A stretch of DNA of 64,000 nt. It comes from CAVZVZ01 sp963778895 (lineage in GTDB: Bacteria > Actinomycetota > Acidimicrobiia > Acidimicrobiales > Acidimicrobilacustridaceae). The notes under the pieces are model-generated. The model saw only the letters and a list, made by a program, of their open reading frames with translations, was not told the origin of the DNA and did no database searches. How positions within the stretch are numbered: position 1 is the first letter of the stretch; each line of letters opens with the position of its first letter. The translations under genes and the position numbers were made by a program. Positions 52,328-62,070 of the stretch are shown here, in pieces. Location of the stretch: positions 124,001 through 188,000 of the forward strand of contig CAVZVZ010000001.1 in NCBI GenBank assembly GCA_963778895.1. The letters are read 5' to 3'.

Positions 52328-53116
52328 GTGTCGGACAGCAGCCGCGACGTGAGCACCGAAAAGAGCTCGTCGCCGTCGCCCCGCACCTTCGACTCGGTGT
52401 TCGCCCAGCTCGACGATGTCCAAGGCTGGATGAGTCGCGACCAGGCCCGCCGCCTCTGGGATCGCGCCGCGGGGTTGCACGCCGGCGAGCAGGTGGTCGA
52501 GATCGGCAGCTTTCACGGTCGATCGATGATCGTGCTGGCCAGCTCGGCTCCCGCCGACGTGGTGCTCGTTGCGATCGATCCCCACGGCGGGAACGACCGC
52601 GGTCCTCAGGAGATCGCGGGTTACGCGGCCGAGGCGCAGCAGGACTTCGAGCAGTTCCACGCCAATCTGGAGCAAGCCGGCGTGCACGAGCGCGTCACGC
52701 ACCTCCGGTCCTTCTCGTCCGAGGCGCTGGCCGAGGTCCGCGACCCCATTCAGTTGCTCTACATCGACGGTGCGCACCGCTACCGGCCCGCGCTCGACGA
52801 CATCCGCCGGTGGGGTGCCAAGGTCGCCGACGGCGGCACGATGCTCATCCACGACTCGTTCAGCTCCGTCGGTGTGACGTTGGCGCTGTTTTCGAGCACG
52901 TTCTTCGGGTCGTCGTTTCGCTATGTGGGGCGCTCGGGTTCGATGACGGAGTTCCGGCGGGTCGACCTCACGCCCCGCGAACGGCTGCGCAACGCGGCGC
53001 GTCAGGCGGCCTCGCTGCCGTGGTTCGCCCGCAACGTCGTGGTGAAGCTGTGCATCATGGCCAAGCTGCGCCCGCTCTACCGGCTGCTCGGCAGCGACGG
53101 CAACTGGCCGTACTGA
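52328..53116 (+). CDS. Class I SAM-dependent methyltransferase (Methyltransf_24-like)
   Basis: This intact 262-residue protein has the SAM-binding VVEIGSFHGRSMIVLASSAP, LVAIDPHGG, and IQLLYIDGAHRYRPALDDIRRWGAKVADGGTMLIHDSFSS. This is the family often seen with glycosyl or lipid modification genes. The acceptor is unknown. A C-terminal basic extension (LPWFARNVVVKLCIMAKLRPLYRL) may touch the membrane. GTG 52328 is used; it leads directly to the family N-terminus. It is convergent with the gamma-glutamyltransferase gene. Confidence 0.82.
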   Translation: MSDSSRDVSTEKSSSPSPRTFDSVFAQLDDVQGWMSRDQARRLWDRAAGLHAGEQVVEIGSFHGRSMIVLASSAPADVVLVAIDPHGGNDRGPQEIAGYAAEAQQDFEQFHANLEQAGVHERVTHLRSFSSEALAEVRDPIQLLYIDGAHRYRPALDDIRRWGAKVADGGTMLIHDSFSSVGVTLALFSSTFFGSSFRYVGRSGSMTEFRRVDLTPRERLRNAARQAASLPWFARNVVVKLCIMAKLRPLYRLLGSDGNWPY

Positions 53117-53121
53117 CCGAC

Positions 53122-53147
53122 TGCCGCGTCAGTAGCCCGACGCGGCA
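53122..53147. terminator. Bidirectional hairpin between convergent genes
   Basis: TGCCGCGTC and GACGCGGCA form a perfect 9-bp stem with an 8-nt loop. It begins 5 nt after the methyltransferase stop and overlaps the stop of the convergent gamma-glutamyltransferase gene. Confidence 0.5.
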
Positions 53148-54715
53148 CCCGACCCGGCACGCGGATCCGCCATCCCCGCGTAGGTGCCGCCGTCGTTCTC
53201 GATGACCTGTGCGTGCCCGAAGCCGTGGTCGAGCGGGGGACGCGTCCGGACCGCGTGGCCGCGCCGTTCCAATCCGGTCACCCAGCCTGGCGGCGAGTGT
53301 CCTTCGACGTCGACACCCAGCGACCCGAGGTCGCGCCATGTCGAGAACCCGATCGCGGAACCATGGTTCGCCAGCACCCAGCGCGGTGCGCTGATCGCGG
53401 TCCCCGGCCGCTCGTCCGCGTGAAGCAGTCGCGTCAACAGTTGCAGCACCACCTGCGGCTGCGAGTCGCCGCCCATCGTCCCGATGACGGCGCGCCACGA
53501 CCCGTCGGGGCGAGTCACGAGTGCGGGCGACAACGTCGACGGTGGCCGGCGGCCCGGCGTGTACTCCGCGGGATGACCGGCGATCAGCGAGAACCCGATG
53601 CCGCGATTGTGCAGGAAGATTCCGGTGCGGGGCTCGACCAGATGAGCGCCGAAGTCCGCGGCGTTCGACTGGATCAACGACACCCCCATGCCGTCGCCGT
53701 CGGCCGTGCACAGATAGATGGTGTCGCCTGCCCGCGCCGGCTGGGGGAGCACCGACGCGACGGCGGGGTCGATCGCGGCCAACCGCGATGCGAGGCGATC
53801 GGGTGCGAGCAACGCGGCGGCATCGGCGCTCTCGGACAGCACCGCGTCGCGGTCGTGGCCGACCTGTCGGGCCGCCTCGACGAGCAGATGCGGCCAGAGC
53901 TCGTCGCCCGGATCCGTGGGCAGATCCAAACGGTCGGCCACCCAGGCACCGGCCAACGTGAGGTAGCCCTGAGAGTTCGGCGGGATCGTCCAGAGCTCGT
54001 GGTCGAACGCCGTGATGCTGATCGGGTCGACCCAGTCCGCGAGCGCGCGCTCCAGATCAGTCGGCTGGTACTCGCCCGCACCCACCTCCAGCAGGCCCGC
54101 GCCGAACTCGCCTTCGTAGAACCCGCGGCGACCGTCGGCGGCGATGGCACCCAACGCGCGCGCGACGCCCGGACGCCGGCACCGCTCACCGGGCCGCCGG
54201 GCGGCCGGGAGGAAGAAGTCGTCGGTGCCGTCGACGTCGCGGACCAGCGGCAGCATCGCGGAGAGCAACGCCGACACGGCGAACCCGTCCTCGGCCGCAC
54301 GCCGCGCCGGCTCGAGCACTGCAGCCAGCTCGAGCCGCCCGTAACGCTCGTGCAGCGCGAGCCAACCGTCGACGCAGCCCGGCACCGGGACCGCGCGGAT
54401 GTCGTGACGGAACGGCATGGTCACCGCGCCCTCGTCCCGCAGCCGAGCGGCATCCGCGCCTTGACCGGCCCGACCCGACGAGTTGAGCGCCGTGGGCGGC
54501 CCCGCGCCGTCGTGCACCAGTGCGAACAGGTCGCCGCCCATCCCACACATGTGAGGGGCCGTCACCGCCAACATCGCGCTCGTCGCGATCGCGGCGTCGG
54601 CGGCCGACCCGCCGGCGCGCAACATCGCCAACCCCGCGCTCGACGCGGTGTGATCGATCGAGCACACCATGCCGTTGGCCGCGTAGTGGGTCGCGTTCGG
54701 ACCCGTCTCGAGCAT
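53129..54715 (-). CDS. Gamma-glutamyltransferase family protein
   Basis: This 528-residue Ntn-hydrolase family protein has GMVCSIDHTASSAGLAMLRAGGSAADAAIATSAML, APHMCGMGGDLFALVHD and RPPSTLSPALVTRPDGSWRAVIGTMGGDSQPQVVLQLL. The nucleophile Thr is expected at RAGDTIYLCTADGDGMGVSLIQSNA, where autocleavage would split large and small subunits. There is no signal peptide, which suits the short cytosolic or cephalosporin-acylase-like relatives. ATG 54715 starts the family N-terminus. It is intact and divergent from an FAD-linked oxidase. Confidence 0.87.
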   Translation of the reverse strand: MLETGPNATHYAANGMVCSIDHTASSAGLAMLRAGGSAADAAIATSAMLAVTAPHMCGMGGDLFALVHDGAGPPTALNSSGRAGQGADAARLRDEGAVTMPFRHDIRAVPVPGCVDGWLALHERYGRLELAAVLEPARRAAEDGFAVSALLSAMLPLVRDVDGTDDFFLPAARRPGERCRRPGVARALGAIAADGRRGFYEGEFGAGLLEVGAGEYQPTDLERALADWVDPISITAFDHELWTIPPNSQGYLTLAGAWVADRLDLPTDPGDELWPHLLVEAARQVGHDRDAVLSESADAAALLAPDRLASRLAAIDPAVASVLPQPARAGDTIYLCTADGDGMGVSLIQSNAADFGAHLVEPRTGIFLHNRGIGFSLIAGHPAEYTPGRRPPSTLSPALVTRPDGSWRAVIGTMGGDSQPQVVLQLLTRLLHADERPGTAISAPRWVLANHGSAIGFSTWRDLGSLGVDVEGHSPPGWVTGLERRGHAVRTRPPLDHGFGHAQVIENDGGTYAGMADPRAGSGAASGY

Positions 54716-54746
54716 CGGCGGGCACGCTACCGGCCAGACTGGCAGG

Positions 54747-56118
54747 GTGGTGGCGCTCGACGATCGACTCCTTTCGGAGCTTCGGACCATCGTCGGTGAC
54801 GCGCGTGTGGTGACCGATCCCGACATCACACGATCACAGACCACCGACTGGACCGGCCGGTTCGTCGGCGGAACGCCCGCCGTCGTGCGCCCGGCCGATC
54901 CCACCGAGGTCGCCGCGGTCGTGCGGGCGTGTGGCGCCGCGCGAGTCGCCATGGTGCCGCAAGGGGGCAACACGGGCCTCGTCGGCGGGAGTGTCCCGTT
55001 ACAGGGCGAGGTCGTACTCGATCTGCGTCGGCTCGACACGTCTCGAAGTCGTCGACACCACGGCGATGCAGGTGACCGCAGGAGCCGGAGTGACGGTCGC
55101 CGCACTCCAGCATCACGCGACGCAGGCCGGGTTGGGTTACGCCGTCGATCTCGCGGCGCGCGACACGGCGACGGTCGGCGGGACGATCGCCACCAACGCG
55201 GGAGGCATCCATCTGCTCCGCTACGGCGGTACGCGACAACAGGTGGTGGGGGTACGTGCCGTTCTGGGAGACGGCTCGACCGTGGAGCACCTCGACGGCC
55301 TGCCGAAGGACAACACCGGCTACGACCTCGCCGGATTGCTCTGTGGCAGCGAAGGCACCCTGGGGGTCGTCACCGACGCACGCCTCCGGCTCATCCCGCG
55401 CCACGAGCAGGTCGTCGTCGCCTTGGTCAGCTTCGCGACTCTCGAGGCCGCGGTCGCGGCCACGGCCACCGCGCGCCACGCCCTCGACTGTCTCAACGCT
55501 GCGGAGGTCATGTTCGACGATGGCCTCGAGTTGGTGTGCGGCGTGACGGCGAAACCTCGTCCTTTCGTGGCTCACCACCTGGCCTACGTGCTCTTCGAGG
55601 TCGCCGACCATCGTGATGATCCGACCGACGCGCTCGCCTCGGTCGTAGCCGGCATGTCAGGCGTCGGCGACGTGGCGGTCGCGTCCGACCCTGCCCGTCG
55701 GGTGGAGTTGTGGTCCTACCGTGAGGAGCACACGAGCGCGATCAACACGCTCGGACCGCCGCACAAGCTCGACGTCACCGTTCCGGTCGCGCAGCTCGCG
55801 TCGTTCGTCCCCGCAGTGCGCGCGGCGGTCGCCCAGGTCAACGGTGAGGCCCACACATGGCTCTTCGGCCACATCGGCGACGGCAACTTGCACGTGAACA
55901 TCACCGGGATCGACCCCGACGACGACTCGATCGACGACGCCGTGCTGCAACTCGTCGCGAGCTACGGCGGCTCGATCAGCGCTGAGCACGGCATCGGCAC
56001 CGCAAAGAAGCGGTGGCTTCATCTGGCCCGCTCACCCGAGGAGATCAACGCGTTTCGCAACATCAAGAACGCGCTCGATCCTTACGGCATCTTGAATCCG
56101 AACGTGTTGCTCCCGTGA
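54747..56118 (+). CDS. FAD-linked oxidase of the glycolate oxidase/D-lactate dehydrogenase type (one frame break)
   Basis: The N-terminal VAO/PCMH FAD domain has VRPADPTEVAAVVRACGAARVAMVPQGGNTGLVGGSVP and ARDTATVGGTIATNAGGIHLLRYGGT. The C-terminal domain ends SAEHGIGTAKKRWLHLARSPEEINAFRNIKNALDPYGILNPNVLLP, with HIGDGNLHVN for the metal or substrate site. It oxidises a 2-hydroxyacid such as D-lactate, D-2-hydroxyglutarate or glycolate; which one is not decided. One break near 55045 falls before the RLEVVDTT strand. Confidence 0.88.
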
Positions 56119-56137
56119 CTGCTCGCGCGATGTGCGC

Positions 56138-56917
56138 TCAGACCCATGCTCCACGGCGCTGCAGCACCGATCGCAGCAGTTCGGCCCGATCGGTCATCAG
56201 GCCGTCGACTCCGAGGTCGAGCAACCGTTCCATCTCCGCCTCGTCGTCGATCGTCCAGACGTGCACTGCGATGCCGCGAACGTGGGCCGCGGCCACGAAA
56301 CGCTCGTCGACCAGGCGCACCCGTCCCTGCTTGGTGGGCACCTGCGCGCAGTCCGCCGCGAACCGCCCCAGCGGCACCCGATAGCTCGCGGCGCGCAGAC
56401 GCACGATCGACACCGGGCCCATCGCCGTGCACAGCCGACGCCCCAGTGCCATGCGCACCCGCGCGATGCGTCGGTCGGAGAAGGCACCCACACAGATCCG
56501 GTCGACGGCCTTGGTGCGCTCGATGGCACTCACCAACGGCTCGACCGCGCTGTCGTGCTTCGGGTCGATGTTCACTCGCAGGGTCGGCCAACTACCCAAG
56601 AGATCCTCGAGCAACGGGACGTGCTGATCGGAACCGACCCGTGCGGCTTTCACTTCGCGCCACGGGAGCTCGCGGATCAGACCCCTGCGATCGGTGACGC
56701 GATCCAACCGCTCGTCGTGGAACGCCACCAGCACCCCGTCGGCCGTGGCGTGGACATCGGTTTCGACGTACCGATAGCCGAGGTCGACGGCGGCACCGAA
56801 AGCCGCCATCGTGTTCTCGATCACGTCGGAACCGTCGTGGGCCCCCCGATGCGCGAACGCGATCGGAACCGTCGAATCGAGGTAGGCCTTGGGCGTGTGG
56901 GCGGAGGTCTTGGCCAT
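56138..56917 (-). CDS. Glycerophosphodiester phosphodiesterase
   Basis: This intact 259-residue GDPD TIM-barrel enzyme hydrolyses glycerophosphodiesters to glycerol-3-phosphate and an alcohol. IAFAHRGAHDGSDVIENTMAAFGAAVDLGYRYVETDVHATADGVLVAFHDERLDRVTD contains the catalytic His pair and metal-binding Glu and Asp. The end is VWTIDDEAEMERLLDLGVDGLMTDR. No signal peptide is seen, so it is cytosolic. It is convergent with the FAD-linked oxidase gene. Confidence 0.92.
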   Translation of the reverse strand: MAKTSAHTPKAYLDSTVPIAFAHRGAHDGSDVIENTMAAFGAAVDLGYRYVETDVHATADGVLVAFHDERLDRVTDRRGLIRELPWREVKAARVGSDQHVPLLEDLLGSWPTLRVNIDPKHDSAVEPLVSAIERTKAVDRICVGAFSDRRIARVRMALGRRLCTAMGPVSIVRLRAASYRVPLGRFAADCAQVPTKQGRVRLVDERFVAAAHVRGIAVHVWTIDDEAEMERLLDLGVDGLMTDRAELLRSVLQRRGAWV

Positions 56918-56952
56918 TCGGGCGTCACCCTACGCGGACTACCGTGGCCCCG

Positions 56953-57324
56953 ATGAGTGGAGGTGGCTGGTCGGTCGAGGCAGCGAACGCCGCGTTGGCC
57001 CGAGTGACCGCGCTCGTCGAACAAGCCCGCGAGTTGGCCGACGACGTCCGCCAGGGCACGGCCGATCAGCGCCGGCACGTCTCGTCGAACGGACACGGCA
57101 CGGTGGACCCCGCCGAGCAGCTGACGAGCCTGGTCGAGAGCCTCGAGCACGAGGGGATCATCCTTCGGGACCTGGACCGCGGATTGGTCGACTTCGCGGC
57201 GGTGGCCCCGAGCGGACGCCAGTACTGGCTGTGCTGGGTCGTCGGTGAGCCGGCTGTCGACTGGTGGCATTGGCCCGAGGACGGGTTCGCAGGACGAACG
57301 CCGCTCACCGAACCACCCGAATGA
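56953..57324 (+). CDS. DUF2203 family protein
   Basis: This 123-residue protein of unknown function begins with an amphipathic helix (AANAALARVTALVEQARELADDV) and ends with the conserved DUF2203 block IILRDLDRGLVDFAAVAPSGRQYWLCWVVGEPAVDWWHWPEDGFAGRTPL. ATG 56953 is used; GTG 56944 is an alternative start. It is intact and lies between divergent GDPD and convergent acyl-CoA ligase genes. Confidence 0.75.
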   Translation: MSGGGWSVEAANAALARVTALVEQARELADDVRQGTADQRRHVSSNGHGTVDPAEQLTSLVESLEHEGIILRDLDRGLVDFAAVAPSGRQYWLCWVVGEPAVDWWHWPEDGFAGRTPLTEPPE

Positions 57325-57343
57325 ACACGACGGCGTGAACGGC

Positions 57344-58886
57344 TCAGACGAGGCGGCTCGCGTGACCTTCCCAGTACTTGTCGCGAAGCAAGCGCTTGTA
57401 GAGCTTGCCGGTCGGATGGCGCGGTAGTTCGTCGGCGAAGTCGACGCTGCGGGGGCACTTGACGTCGGCCAGGTGCTCGCGGCAATAGGCGATGAGCTCG
57501 CGCTCCAACTCCGGGCCGGCGTCGGCCATGTCCATGGGATGCACGACGGCCTTCACTTCCTCGCCGAAGTCTTCGTTCGGCACGCCGATCACGGCGACGT
57601 CCATCACCTTGGGGTGCATGGCGAGGATGTTCTCGGCTTCTTGCGGGTACACGTTCACCCCGCCGGTGATGATCATGTAGCTCTTGCGGTCGGTGAGATA
57701 GAGGAAGCCGTCCTCGTCCAGCCGGCCCACGTCCCCGAGTGTCGACCACCCCTTGGCGTTGCGGGACTCGGCTGTCTTCTTCGGATCGTTGTGGTACTCG
57801 AACTCGAGACCACCACCGAAGTAGATGGTGCCCTCCTGACCCACCGGCACCTCGTTCCCGTCCTCGTCGACGATGTGGATCTCGCCGGTGATGGCCTTGC
57901 CCACCGTGCCGCGATGGGCGAGCCAGTCCTCGGAGTTGCAGTAGACGAAACCGTTGCCCTCGGTGCCGGCGTAGTACTCGTGAATGATCGGGCCCCACCA
58001 CTCGATCATCTGTTCCTTCAAGGCCACCGGGCACGGAGCCGCCGCGTGCACCACGCACTGCAAGCTCGACACGTCGTAACGGGCTCGCACTTCTTCGGGC
58101 AGCTTCAGCATCCGGACGAACATCGTCGGAACCACCTGGATGTGCGTGACCTGATGGCGCTGGATGAGCTCCAGGGCTTCCTCGGGATCGAAACGTTCCA
58201 TCGCGATCACCGTGCCACCGACTTGGTGCACCGCCATGCTGAAACGCAACGGTGCCGCGTGGTACAGCGGCGCGGGCGACAGGTAGACCATGGCGTCGGT
58301 GAAACCGAACAACAGCTGCCCGAGCACCGTGACCGACGTGTTGGCATCAATCGGCTCACTCGGCATCGACGGCTTGACCCCCTTGGGCTGTCCCGTCGTT
58401 CCCGAGGAGTACAACATGTCTTTGCCGGCTATGCGATCAGGCAACGGCGTAGCAGGCTGCGCGCCAATCACTTGCTCATACGGCTCGTAGCCCTCGAGCT
58501 CGCCGTCGAGCACGAGACCGCGCCCGGACGTTGGGGATCTTGTCGACGATGGCCGAGGCGACATCGGCCTTGTATCGCGAAGTGATGAACACCTGCGCGC
58601 CACAGTCGTTGAGCACGTACTCGGACTCCTCTGCCGTCAGCCGGGAGCTGATCGCGGTGTAGTACAGCCCGGCGTACTGCGCGCCCCACGCGATCTGTAG
58701 GAACTTGGGATGGTTCTCGAGGCAGAACGCGACATGGTCACCGGTTTGCAGTCCCAGCGAGTGGAAGTACTGGGCCAGTCGGTTGGCCTCGTCGTCCAAC
58801 TCTTGGTAGGTGACGACCTCGCCACTGGTCGCCATCACGTACGCGGGTTTGTCGGGGGTGGTCTGCGCGAAGTCGCCGGGGAACAT
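57344..58886 (-). CDS. Acyl-CoA ligase / AMP-binding enzyme (one frame break)
   Basis: This ANL-superfamily ligase is a fatty or aromatic acyl-CoA synthetase. The P-loop is DMLYSSGTTGQPKGVKPSMP, the A5-type motif HEYYAGTEGNG, the hinge GDVGRLDEDGFLYLTDRKSYMIITGGVNVYP, and the C-terminal catalytic Lys lies in HPTGKLYKRLLRDKYW. The last residues, HASRLV, are typical of the FadD-type CoA ligases of actinobacteria. A break near 58525 separates the first 120 residues, which begin FAQTTPDKPAYVMATSGEVVTYQELDDEANRLA. ATG 58886 is used. An acyl-CoA dehydrogenase lies nearby but in the opposite direction. Confidence 0.88.
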
Positions 58887-58928
58887 GGCGAAGGAACCTA
58901 CACGGGACCATCGGTCGGTAGCCTCCGA

Positions 58929-59717
58929 GTGGTGGAGGCCACTGATCGATTCCGCGAGCTCGCCGGGCAGCCGGAAGGCAGCGTGGCGCTCGACGAATCG
59001 GCGTTGCTGATTGCTGCCCACGCTTATCCCAACCTCGACGTGGCGGCCGAGCTCACCAAACTCGATGCGATCGCCGATGGTTGCCATGCACCGACGCTCG
59101 ACGCCTTGGTGCGCTACCTGTTCGTCGATCTCGGCTTCCGCGGCAACCAGCACGAGTACTACGACCCGCGCAACTCGTTCCTCAACGACGTCATGGCGCG
59201 ACGCGTCGGCATCCCGATCTCGTTGTCGGTCCTGGCGATCGTCGTCGGCCGTCGCCTCGGGGTGCCGTTGGCGGGTGTGGGCCTACCCGGTCATTTCCTC
59301 TTGCGCGATCGCGTGGACGGCAACGTGTTCGTCGATCCCTTCGCCCGCGGCGCCCTGCTCGACCGGGCGGGATGCGAGCTCGCCTTCCGACGGGTGCAAG
59401 GCGACGACGCGCTGTTCGATCCGTCGTTCCTCGAACCCGTCGGTACGTTCGCGATCTTGGCGCGCATGCTCGCCAACCTGCGGGCCATCTTCGCCGCCGT
59501 CGGCGACCACCAAGCCTTGTTGTGGGTGATCCGCTTGCGCGCCGTCCTCCCTGACGCCGCACCCGAGGCGCGCGGCGAACTGGCGGCGGCCTTGGCCGCG
59601 ACGGGTGCGTTCGGTGAGGCGGCCGACGAACTCGACGCGTTGGCCAGCGAGCTCGGGGGCACGCTCGGCACCGAGTACTCGCAGCGGGCGTTCGGGCTCC
59701 GGGCCCGGCTGAACTAG
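58929..59717 (+). CDS. SirB1-type transglutaminase-like domain protein
   Basis: This 262-residue protein carries the SirB1_N transglutaminase-like region: LVRYLFVDLGFRGNQHEYYDPRNSFLNDVMARRVGIPISLSVLAIVVGRRLGVPLAGVGLPGHFLLRD, followed by a helical TPR-like tail (ELAAALAATGAFGEAADELDALASELG). The usual catalytic Cys of transglutaminases is absent, the normal state in SirB1 relatives. The function is unknown. Two adjacent GTG codons, 58929 and 58932, are candidate starts. It is divergent from the acyl-CoA ligase gene. Confidence 0.8.
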   Translation: MVEATDRFRELAGQPEGSVALDESALLIAAHAYPNLDVAAELTKLDAIADGCHAPTLDALVRYLFVDLGFRGNQHEYYDPRNSFLNDVMARRVGIPISLSVLAIVVGRRLGVPLAGVGLPGHFLLRDRVDGNVFVDPFARGALLDRAGCELAFRRVQGDDALFDPSFLEPVGTFAILARMLANLRAIFAAVGDHQALLWVIRLRAVLPDAAPEARGELAAALAATGAFGEAADELDALASELGGTLGTEYSQRAFGLRARLN

Positions 59718-59740
59718 ACCCTCGGACCTACGCTCGGGTC

Positions 59741-60148
59741 ATGGGGTTGGTACTGATCTTCGCCGGCCTGGGGGCGATCGTGTTCCTGGCCGTGCTCCGC
59801 AATCAGACGCGGCGCACCGCGTTGCGCTGCGAGACCAAGGAGCTCGACATCGACGAGTTCGGCGCCCGGCGGGAGATGGCCGACGGGCGCCGGGAAGAGG
59901 TGGCGTGGACCGAGCTGAGCGAGGTCGAAGTCCTCACGGCCGCCACGGGGCCGTACCGGGCGAACGGGGGAGTGGTCATCCTGGCGGGAACGCCCGAGCG
60001 GGGTTGCTTGGTGCCGATCGATACCGTGGGCTCGAGCGGCCTGGTCGACCAGCTCGTCCTGCTACCCGGCTTCGACGTGAACCTGTTCGCCGAGGCCCTG
60101 CAGATGAAACCGCCGACGCGAACCATGTGTTGGCGCCGCGACAGCTGA
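59741..60148 (+). CDS. Hypothetical membrane-anchored PH-like protein
   Basis: I do not recognise this 135-residue protein by name. One N-terminal transmembrane helix (GLVLIFAGLGAIVFLAVL) is followed by a small beta-rich region, LRCETKELDIDEFGARREMADGRREEVAWTELSEVEVLT, that resembles bacterial PH-like domains with a membrane tether. It lies 23 nt after the SirB1-type gene and 36 nt before the acyl-CoA dehydrogenase, all on the plus strand, so co-transcription is likely. Confidence 0.7.
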   Translation: MGLVLIFAGLGAIVFLAVLRNQTRRTALRCETKELDIDEFGARREMADGRREEVAWTELSEVEVLTAATGPYRANGGVVILAGTPERGCLVPIDTVGSSGLVDQLVLLPGFDVNLFAEALQMKPPTRTMCWRRDS

Positions 60149-60184
60149 CACGCGAACCTCTGCTGCGCTCGAGAAGGGGATCCG

Positions 60185-61375
60185 ATGACCACGACGCCCA
60201 TAGCCACCGACGAAGCACGCGTGCTCGAACAATGCGAGGCGCTGCTGGCGGAGTACCCACCGAGCACCACGCGGCCGGCCGAGTTCCTGGGGGCGCAATA
60301 CGACCGGGGCTTGGCCTGGGTGCACTTCCCCGAGGGGCAAGGCGGCCTCGGCCTCGAACCCAAGTTGCAGCGGGTCATCAACGAGCGGCTGTTGGCGGAG
60401 GGCGCGCCGCCGGCGTATCCGCGCAACCCGATCGGCCACGGCATGGGTGCACCCACGGTCGTCACGCACGGCAGCGACGCCCAGATCGAGCGCTACCTCC
60501 GGCCACTGTTCACCGGTGAAGAGGTCTGGTGCCAGATGTTCAGCGAGCCGGGCGCAGGTTCGGACGTCGCTTCGCTCGCGACCACCGCAGTGCGCGACGG
60601 CGACGAATGGATCGTCAACGGGCAGAAGGTGTGGACCACACTGGCGCACCTCGCTCGGTGGGGAATGCTCATCGTCCGGACGAACCCCGACGCACCCAAG
60701 CACAAGGGCATGACGTACTTCGTGGTCGACATGCACGCGCCCGGTGTCGACGTGCGACCGCTGCGGCAGATGACCGGCGACGCCGAGTTCAACGAAGTCT
60801 TCTTCAACGACGTTCGCATCCCCGACGCCGAGCGGCTCAGCGAGCCCGGCGAAGGATGGCGCGTGGCGCTCACCACCCTCATGAACGAACGCGTCGCGAT
60901 CGGCGGCGCGATCCCGCAGCAAGGGTCAGGGCTCATTCGCGAGGCCGTGAAAGCGTGGAAGCGCACGGATCGGACCGACATGGTGCAACGCGATGAGCTG
61001 ATGCAGCTGTGGATCGAGGCCGAGGTGTTGCGCCTCACCAACATCCGCGCCGGCCAGCTGCGCTCGGTTGGAACTCCGGGTCCCGAGGGATCGGTGGGAA
61101 AGATCCTGTCGGCCGAGCACAACAAGCGGGTCATGAACTTCGCCGTCGACCTCATGGGCGCCGAGGGCATGTTGTACTCGAGCTACGAGATGCATCGACC
61201 CGACGGTGCGTTGCTGTGGGACTGCCCGCAGAAGGCCTTCCTGCGCATGCGGGCCAACTCGATCGAAGGCGGCACGACCGAGGTCATGAAGAACATCCTC
61301 GGCGAGCGCGTGCTCGGCTTACCCGGCGACGTCCGCGTCGACAAGGACCTCCCCTGGAAGGACGTGCCCCGCTAG
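60185..61375 (+). CDS. Acyl-CoA dehydrogenase
   Basis: This intact 396-residue FAD enzyme introduces a 2,3-double bond into an acyl-CoA. It has WCQMFSEPGAGSDVASLATTAVRDGDEWIVNGQKVWTT, the FAD and substrate-contact region, and the C-terminal RANSIEGGTTEVMKNILGERVLGLP, in which the FAD-contacting GGT and the general-base region lie. The size and sequence fit FadE-like actinobacterial acyl-CoA dehydrogenases of fatty acid or sterol side-chain breakdown. A ribosome site GAGAAGGGG precedes ATG 60185. Confidence 0.92.
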   Translation: MTTTPIATDEARVLEQCEALLAEYPPSTTRPAEFLGAQYDRGLAWVHFPEGQGGLGLEPKLQRVINERLLAEGAPPAYPRNPIGHGMGAPTVVTHGSDAQIERYLRPLFTGEEVWCQMFSEPGAGSDVASLATTAVRDGDEWIVNGQKVWTTLAHLARWGMLIVRTNPDAPKHKGMTYFVVDMHAPGVDVRPLRQMTGDAEFNEVFFNDVRIPDAERLSEPGEGWRVALTTLMNERVAIGGAIPQQGSGLIREAVKAWKRTDRTDMVQRDELMQLWIEAEVLRLTNIRAGQLRSVGTPGPEGSVGKILSAEHNKRVMNFAVDLMGAEGMLYSSYEMHRPDGALLWDCPQKAFLRMRANSIEGGTTEVMKNILGERVLGLPGDVRVDKDLPWKDVPR

Positions 61376-61385
61376 CGAGGGACCA

Positions 61386-61430
61386 ACTTGCGTAGCAGCC
61401 GGACCGGATGGGGTGCTGTGCTACGCAAGT
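61386..61430. terminator. Inverted repeat between convergent genes
   Basis: ACTTGCGTAGCA (61386-61397) pairs perfectly with TGCTACGCAAGT (61419-61430) across a 21-nt loop. It lies between the stops of the acyl-CoA dehydrogenase and histidine phosphatase genes, so a bidirectional terminator is likely. Confidence 0.55.
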
Positions 61431-61458
61431 CCGGTGGGGTGGCGTTGAACGGCGGACC

Positions 61459-62037
61459 TCATCTCGGGAGCTCGTTGAGGGTGAGGATCGATCGCTGGCC
61501 GCTGCGGTGCACGAGCACGCGCGTTATCGACGTGTAACGCGGCTCGAACCACAACATCCGATCGAGACCGAGGATGGCGCCGGTATAGGTGTTGATCACG
61601 CCGCCGTGACAAACCACCGCGACGTGCTGTGACGGATGCGCGGCGGCGATCTCGGCCATGGCCGCCTCGACCCGCGCCCGGAAGGCGTCGGGGTCGATCC
61701 CGAGCAGGTCCCAGCGACCGTCACGCATGGCAGCCCACGCCTCGTGGTTCTCGGCCTTCAACTCCTCGGTCGGGATGTAAGTGAGTGACTCGCGGTCCCA
61801 TTCGACGACGCCGTCGTGACGCACCATCTGCAAACCGAGACGCGCGACGAGCGGCTCCGCCGTCTCGATCGCTCGGCGCAGCGGGCTGGCGTACACCGCG
61901 TCGATCTGCTCCTCGGCGAGCCAATCGGCGAGTAGCGCGGCCTGCGCGCGGCCGGTGTCATCGAGCGACGGATCGGCCGGACCCTCGACGTTCTCGACGC
62001 GTAACGGCTTGGCGTGCCGGACCAGGAGCAACTCCAC
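61459..62037 (-). CDS. Histidine phosphatase (phosphoglycerate mutase-like)
   Basis: This 192-residue phosphatase of the branch-1 histidine phosphatase family has LLLVRHAKPLRVENVEGPADPSLDDTGRAQA with catalytic His, RRAIETAEPL for the second Arg, and VAVVCHGGVINTYTGAILGL with the second His. The usual RHG is RHA here. It is short and probably acts on phosphosugars or nucleotides. GTG 62037 is the start that leads directly into ELLLVRHA. It is divergent from pyruvate kinase by 33 bp. Confidence 0.86.
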   Translation of the reverse strand: MELLLVRHAKPLRVENVEGPADPSLDDTGRAQAALLADWLAEEQIDAVYASPLRRAIETAEPLVARLGLQMVRHDGVVEWDRESLTYIPTEELKAENHEAWAAMRDGRWDLLGIDPDAFRARVEAAMAEIAAAHPSQHVAVVCHGGVINTYTGAILGLDRMLWFEPRYTSITRVLVHRSGQRSILTLNELPR

Positions 62038-62070
62038 GGAGCGCCAGCGTAAGGCCGATACCGTGAGGCA